This document shows, piece by piece, positions 55,771 through 64,000 of a DNA stretch of 64,000 nt. The stretch comes from Urechis unicinctus (Eukaryota > Annelida > Polychaeta > Xenopneusta > Urechidae). Below the pieces are notes generated by a model. That model worked only from the letters and a program-made list of their open reading frames with translations. It did not search any database and was not told the DNA's origin. Position numbers and translations under genes: made by a program. The stretch is from the NCBI GenBank assembly GCA_034190875.2, contig CM067356.1, forward strand, positions 48,489,740 through 48,553,739, in the 5' to 3' direction. The first letter of the stretch is position 1; every line of letters begins with the position of its first letter.

Positions 55771-55772
55771 TA

Positions 55773-55848
<76 letters not shown>

Positions 55849-55913
55849 AATATTTATGATAAAATGCTTGCGTGATAATGTTATTATGGATGGTATTGTT
55901 GTTGCGAACGGTG
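53095..55913 (+). repeat. Tandem array unit 2 (blocks B-C-D-A)
   Basis: 2819 bases. Block C occupies about 53749-54500, D from 54501, A from about 54695. Almost identical to unit 3, apart from single-base and homopolymer differences. Confidence 0.95.
55376..55850. repeat. AT microsatellite complex in unit 2
   Basis: Contains pure AT runs at both ends and the shared core (ATACGGTTATATATA, GTAGACACATATA). A long Tyr-Ile frame through it is an artefact. Confidence 0.95.
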
Positions 55914-58693
<2,780 letters not shown>

Positions 58694-60297
58694 TCATCTA
58701 GTCAAATAAGTGTCCATCGCATTAAAATATATCTGGCACTAACTGTATAAAGCAACATATCAAATCAATTTGTTGTTGGCCGTAACGGCGAATTTTTTTA
58801 TAAAACTAATCAGTGAATGTGCAGGAGGGTGAGCGTAATGCCTTACCAGTTCCGCATTGAGCCAAGGGTTGGTTGAATATCTATTGAGAGGTTTGACGGC
58901 CACGTAATCAGAGTAACGTGATGTGCACATTGCCTAGCATAGCTAGGCAGATCGTATCACCTTATCCTTATGGATGAGGATCATTGTGCTAATGATCAAT
59001 CATATGGATGCACCATCATGTTACAAGAACGCCGTTGATGAAAGAATAGAGCTAGCAGATTTGAAGATTGAAACAAAAGACCACAATGACAAGATGAGCC
59101 CGAGTCAGTTGAACGACAAACTATCATATTTGCATATTCGTATCATTATTTATAATTGTACCTTCTTGCAGAGAGTTATTTATGTCGGTTATACAACAGA
59201 TGGAATACACCATGGAAAATTGATGTCCATTTCTGACTGGTAGAATGCACTGCACGGATTACACGTCTATATTCACATAATTAATCGACTTATCGTGTAA
59301 TTATAGGCGATTTGCAGCTCACAGAAGTCACATTATGCGACATTGCTGTTAATTACATCTTGCTTACCGCTGCAATTACTTCCACTGGGAACAATCGATG
59401 TGGGCTCATGGGAATATAAACAAGTCTAAAGTGGAATGGGTTTTGCTTTCATCCCTCAATATAGTATCGCTAGAGGAGGTTTTCAAGCCGATGGGATTAT
59501 ATTAGTGAGTCCTACTGGACTTTCAGCATTTGGCCGAGCCTGTTTAACCTAGCAGCTGTAAAAACATCTTAAGTTAATTGACCCATGCAAATGTGCTTCA
59601 CGCAGTGACTGTTCCAAATGCCATGGTACCTAACAGATACTACCTGTCAGTACGAAGCAGGTTAATGGTTATTTGTAATATCTTCTGCAAGAGAATGAAC
59701 CAATAAGCATACGCGGATAATGATGTTGCGCAATGTTAGGTAGAATATGTTATAAAGCAGCCACTGTGGGTCAAATATTTGGCAAAACAAAAACGATATA
59801 CAATGGAACGTAATTCAAAGGAACATAGCGTTGTCGTCAGCGAGTGATAAAAAGAAACTGAGTTAGTGCCTGCCTGAGTAAGTTTTCAAGATCAGATTGC
59901 GATTGTATTGAAATTGAATATACCTGATTTCTACTTTGCAATTTAATCAACCCCAAATCCATGATCTTGCCAAGGTTGTATTTGTTACTCAATATCGTCT
60001 TTAATGCGAAGTTATTTTTATGCGAAGATAAGCTGCGTTGTTTTAAGATCTCATCCGACTGCCCCATCGAAGCAGAAGCAGGGTCATAAATATCAATAAG
60101 ATGATTAATTTAGTAAATTTTAGTATCTCATGGTGGATGTATTGGTGTTATCATAGTTGTCTAATCGATCGCTGTTTTTTTTGTAATTTTGTTTATTATG
60201 CTTCCATTAGCCACAGAAAACTCGTACCACTGGTTTTAAAGAAGCAAATATGCGTTCTAGCGAATAATCAGCAAATATGTACAGTATAAATAGGTAA
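58694..60297 (+). repeat. Tandem array unit 4, truncated (blocks B-C-D)
   Basis: Ends after block D (CAGTATAAATAGGTA), where units 1-3 continue into block A but this one continues into AAATTGACACAGG, matching the diverged D-E order at 47450. Block C (59346-60099) carries more substitutions than those of units 2 and 3, so it is an older relative of them. Confidence 0.93.
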
Positions 60298-61384
60298 ATT
60301 GACACAGGACCAGCAGTGATGCAGTACATAACACCATATCCCATATATTACTCTTTTGGGGAAATGTACTTTCGATGGGATTTTAAATTTCAACAAACGC
60401 AACACACATGCTGTTAATTCTTCCAAAACTGTGAGCAACAGTATTTCAATACTTCTAAATAAATAGATATTAACTTTTTGGCGTATAATATTTGATCAAT
60501 ATGAACTACTTTGGTCAAAAGTTGATGACAATGGTTTGAAACGCAATCATCGCGGAAATCTTTATCTATAAACGACACGATTATGTGGAAAAAGTCATGA
60601 ACGACTGCAAATTGAAGTGGTTTTTTTACTCGATAATGCCTGCAACAAATGCTCTGCTCAAACCAGTATCGTGCACGAGACGACACGGGCATTCTTGAAT
60701 CAGGAAATGATCAACAGTTCTCCAAATGCCAATTCAGTCTTACGTTTCTATCAACATTTTAGTTATTGCTAAATTCTAGCCTACTTTTCAAGGAATAAAA
60801 CGAAGAACCATTGGCATCAACGCCAGTACATAGGCAAGTAGTGAGGAAGATGATTGGCTTAATGCTCGCTATTCAATGAACGAATCAATTATGGACATCA
60901 CCAACAAGCCATTCGGAGTCGCTCTTATTGTTTCGCGAGTGACGCAAGTATGCAAGAAACAAAAATCTACAGTCGAAAAGGAATCATTTATTTATGCAAA
61001 TATTCGATGCATTAAGAATTGCAAATAGCACAAGGCCTCCAAACACAAAGCCAAGCATCCTTTTTTTGCTATACGTATTATCGAAATCTCACGCAATACA
61101 TAAAACCTCTCCATCTGGGTGTTACTCGATAGATGACATTTTACATGAATGGCGCCTTGTATTTTGGGGTCCGGATCACGAGGACTGTAGCATATGCTAT
61201 CATAGAATATCATTGACTGATATGGTAATAATCTAACGATGTTCCCACTAAGCGGTTTTTTTTAAATGCCACAGGGACTGCATTTTCTTTATATATATGT
61301 TTAACGAAAGGACACATTCATATTACATGATGCACCAACAATTGGATGGACACTGTAACTCGTTTCAATTTGAAGTTATTCTAT
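60298..61384. other. Possible insertion interrupting block E, about 1.06 kb, no gene seen
   Basis: E-type sequence (AAATTGACA...GCAGTGATGCA) stops at about 60325 and resumes at about 61385 (GCTTGCTTACTCGATGAATCAATT); at 47490-47510 these two parts are adjacent. The intervening DNA has frames of 92 and 80 codons without recognised domains and no obvious terminal repeats. A deletion at the 47.5-kb copy is the alternative. Confidence 0.45.
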
Positions 61385-61920
61385 TTTATAATTATTCGCT
61401 TGCTTACTCGATGAATCAATTCTACTTGCATTATGATATTCTAGACACCACTGTTACACACAAAGCATAATAAAAAGAATGGGTTGTGTGATATTGCACT
61501 CCACTGATAAATCCTACCGGGTTCATTTAAACCCACATATACGATCCACTCCGTTATATCTACCACTATGTCGCTAGCTATCAACCAATGTTTCTAGCTA
61601 TCACACATCAATGTTTCCGTACTCATATAATTTCTTGTACATTCATCGAAAGTAATATGTTAAGTTGTATTCCGTTATCTTTTCAGAAAGTGTTCTCTGC
61701 TACTGGGTGATTTTTAAACATGAAATAAGTAGACATTCTATAATAACACCTACAACCAAGCCTCGTTAAGTTGTGACTCCATCGGAAGTAGTAACATTAC
61801 AATAAAAACGACTTCAATATCAAGAAGAATTGGAAATGGTCTCATAGCGAATTCACGGATTTGAAAGGTTCCGCTATACGCTATAATGCAATAGTAATGG
61901 TGTTTCAATGTGTCCAAGGT
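61385..61920 (+). repeat. Diverged E and A fragments after the array
   Basis: 61385-61690 matches 47495-47680 (GGGTTGTGTGATATTGCA, CCGGGTTCA, TTTCTTGTACATTCATCGAA) with an extra duplication of about 70 bases holding GCTATCA...AATGTTTC twice. 61795-61915 matches part of block A (ACTTCAATA, CAAGAAGAATTGGA, GGTTCAATGTGTCCAAG-type sequence) but lacks the AT tract. Confidence 0.65.
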
Positions 61921-63383
61921 CTTCGGGGACAGGGATAAAAGGCTTAATAACGTAGTACTCATTCATTGGAATAACAGCATCTGCACCCTGGTAATAGCCG
62001 CATCTGAAAAATATTAAATATGTACTTAAATATTGGCAATAGTGTTCTTAAATGGGAAACGGTAAGTATTGATTCGGACAGTTTGAAAATTTCTGTTACT
62101 TTGTACTTGTTTTTTTTTATGTCTTTAGAAGATGTGTTGTTGTTGAAATCGTGTAATTTGTTTTTTACTTAAAAACATGTATATAAACAGTAATTTTGTA
62201 CTTGAATTTGATACAGCCGCTTTATGGGTGTTATATTCAATGGGAAAAGTGCGATTTAAGGCACAAGCAATTGGGACAATCACAGTCAGAATCATATCTC
62301 TATTGAAAATCAGTACTGTTGGCAAAATGATGGAATATCTGACAAATTTCGCAATTATAAAATACCGGTTATTGTAAATGTAATGTTTGTACAGTGGAGG
62401 CAGCCATTCATTCCAATTGTAGCTTCTAGACACTGTCAATCACCTTGTGACTTTAGGCGGTCTTACTTATAGGCGTAATCCTTCATTTGACCTTCTTCCT
62501 CACCAGTAACCAATACCCATCTCATGCCGGCGTTGTGTATTTATTCACTAAGACACATAGCTTGTTAAAATTCGGGTTCCATCACACATACTGATTTTAA
62601 TCATGGATTCAACTTTTAAAGTCGATGACTGCTTGCCCGTTTGTGTACGATCAAACAGTGGTTGCTTTCCAAACCAACCAAATGTCACAATAAATATCCA
62701 ACCCAAATTCAGTAAAATGTTCAATTGAACAAAGTCATCTGTAGCTAAGGATGTGGGCAAAAACACGTTAATTTCACTCTATGGTCTAAAATAGAAATAG
62801 AAATATCGTAAAATTCACACCAAATTTCAGAACTGCTAAGTGCGTCTGCCCAAATGTACCTATTTTCACTCGTGTTATACATATTATCACATGAGTAATG
62901 TTAGGGGATCGTGGAGAGCTTAACCTATTTGTACTTACCTCAATACGTCTCTGAAAGTAGATGTTTGATGCACTAATTGTGGGGCTTTGTGATGGTTTTA
63001 AGTCCGCATTTGGCATATATATTAACGCTAGGGGATGTAAGAAGAGAGCCACCATATCATCGACTTGGGTGCCAACATAGCAATTTCACAGCTTTTGGTC
63101 AGGTCTAGTAGCGAATGCATATCCTGTCACGTTAATTGTATCAATACTGTCACGCACACATAGCTCAGAAATATTGCCTTCCATTTTAACTACCACATTG
63201 ACCGTTGCTTGGAATGGTTACGGATGTCAAATGTATGGTGCATGCTTGCTATCTTCTTCAACTATCTATATTTCGGTATATGTCTGTCCATCTGTTTGCC
63301 TGTCCGACTATCTTTCCATCTCTTTCTTTCTTGCTCTCGCTCTGCCTGTATATGTGTCTGTCTGTATATATGTATCTCACTCG
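61921..63383. other. No gene seen
   Basis: AT-rich; frames up to 104 codons on the minus strand (62439-62125) without recognised domains; no RNA gene or transposon end recognised. Confidence 0.45.
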
Positions 63384-63455
63384 CTCTCTCTTTCGCTCTC
63401 TCTCTTTCTCTCTCTCTCTCTCTTTCTTTCTCTCTCTTCCTCTCTTCCTCTCTTC

Positions 63456-63534
<79 letters not shown>
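63384..63534. repeat. (CT)n microsatellite
   Basis: Polypyrimidine tract on the plus strand, mixed TTTC/CTCT/TTCC in the first half and pure CT from about 63460. Arg-Glu and Ser-Leu frames are artefacts. Confidence 0.97.
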
Positions 63535-63536
<2 letters not shown>

Positions 63537-63739
63537 ATTATCAACTCTTGTGAACAAGGATACTCTTTTGAACAAGAATAATTGTTCAATATTGTATCTT
63601 AGATATAGTTTTTGGATTAGTAATAAATTATGGAAAACATTAATACACCACGTGCATTTGATGGATTTCTTCATAGGTAGAATCCATGGTGTGGAATTCG
63701 TGCTTTGATTAACATGGATCAGTGGCTAACTACAACATT

Positions 63740-64000
63740 TACATACACTAGTTGTGACCATTGATGACTTCTAGGATTATAAATAAGTCTGGTATCGAAT
63801 GGATTCTGCTCTCATCCACCTATATAGCATCGTAAGATGGGGTTTTCAAGCCGATGTGTCTTGCTGCATTAGGAAGAGGTTGCTTAACCGATCCGGCATA
63901 AACCGTCTTAATGTATGGGCTCCATGCAAGTGTGCTTCACGTCTTACGCAGTAACTGCTTCAAACATCATGGTACCTGAGAGATCAAACCTGTCAAAACG
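63740..64000 (+). repeat. Diverged copy of array block C at the window edge
   Basis: Aligns with block C (for example 53815-54065): AAGTCTGGTATCGAATGGATTCTGCT, CATC, ATATAGCAT, GTTTTCAAGCCGATG, AAACCGTCTTAA, TGTGCTTCACG, CATGGTACCT and CCTGTCA motifs in the same order. It is more diverged than the array copies and runs off the end of the window. Confidence 0.8.

Noticed and set aside
60994..61236. 80-codon frame with a Cys-x-x-Cys motif (CSICYH)
   Set aside because: Single isolated motif, no full zinc-binding pattern, no splice or promoter support.

Overview
This window looks like a metazoan, probably an aquatic invertebrate, nuclear genome. It is AT-rich, full of short tandem repeats (CATA, AT, AC and CT tracts), and has GT...AG-type splice signals and AATAAA polyadenylation signals. 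There are no operons, ribosome binding sites or dense ORFs. The species cannot be named from the sequence alone.

The only convincing protein-coding genes lie in the first 8 kb, and both belong to one DNA transposon (918-7680) bounded by 58-bp terminal inverted repeats that differ at only 2 positions. Inside are two convergent genes. The plus-strand gene (exon from about 1831, coding 1861-4855) encodes a large zinc-finger-containing protein resembling the DUF6589/KDZ-like group of transposon proteins, presumably the transposase. The minus-strand gene (main exon 6488-5527) encodes an N-terminal domain that reads like a MADS box (SRF type), a basic nuclear-localisation stretch, a long Ser/Thr/Lys-rich linker and a C-terminal C4HC3 PHD finger. 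A MADS-PHD accessory protein carried by a transposon is the most unusual thing here. Each gene is interrupted by one apparent frameshift (within 2276-2325, and in a G7 run at 6349-6355). These may be real decay or consensus errors.

From about 7.7 kb to the end I see no convincing gene. The region is built from layers of repeats: (a) a very diverged family of roughly 6-kb segments, called R here, with direct copies near 12.0-18.0, 34.0-36.35, 38.4-44.1 and 49.0-51.0 kb and an inverted copy near 28.75-33.45 kb; (b) an 880-bp pogo/Tigger-like non-autonomous element (30573-31452) sitting inside the inverted copy; (c) a recent, nearly identical tandem array (about 2.0-2.8 kb units, 47.69-60.30 kb), each unit carrying a long AT microsatellite, whose founding junctions show short microhomology; (d) many microsatellites and small minisatellites. 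The final 260 bases are another, diverged copy of part of the array unit, so the repeat landscape continues beyond the window.

How the parts fit: the plus gene would supply catalysis and the minus gene a DNA- and chromatin-binding partner for the same element. The remainder reads as repeat-rich heterochromatin-like or intergenic DNA shaped by repeated segmental duplication. All similarity statements come from reading by eye; no database search was run.
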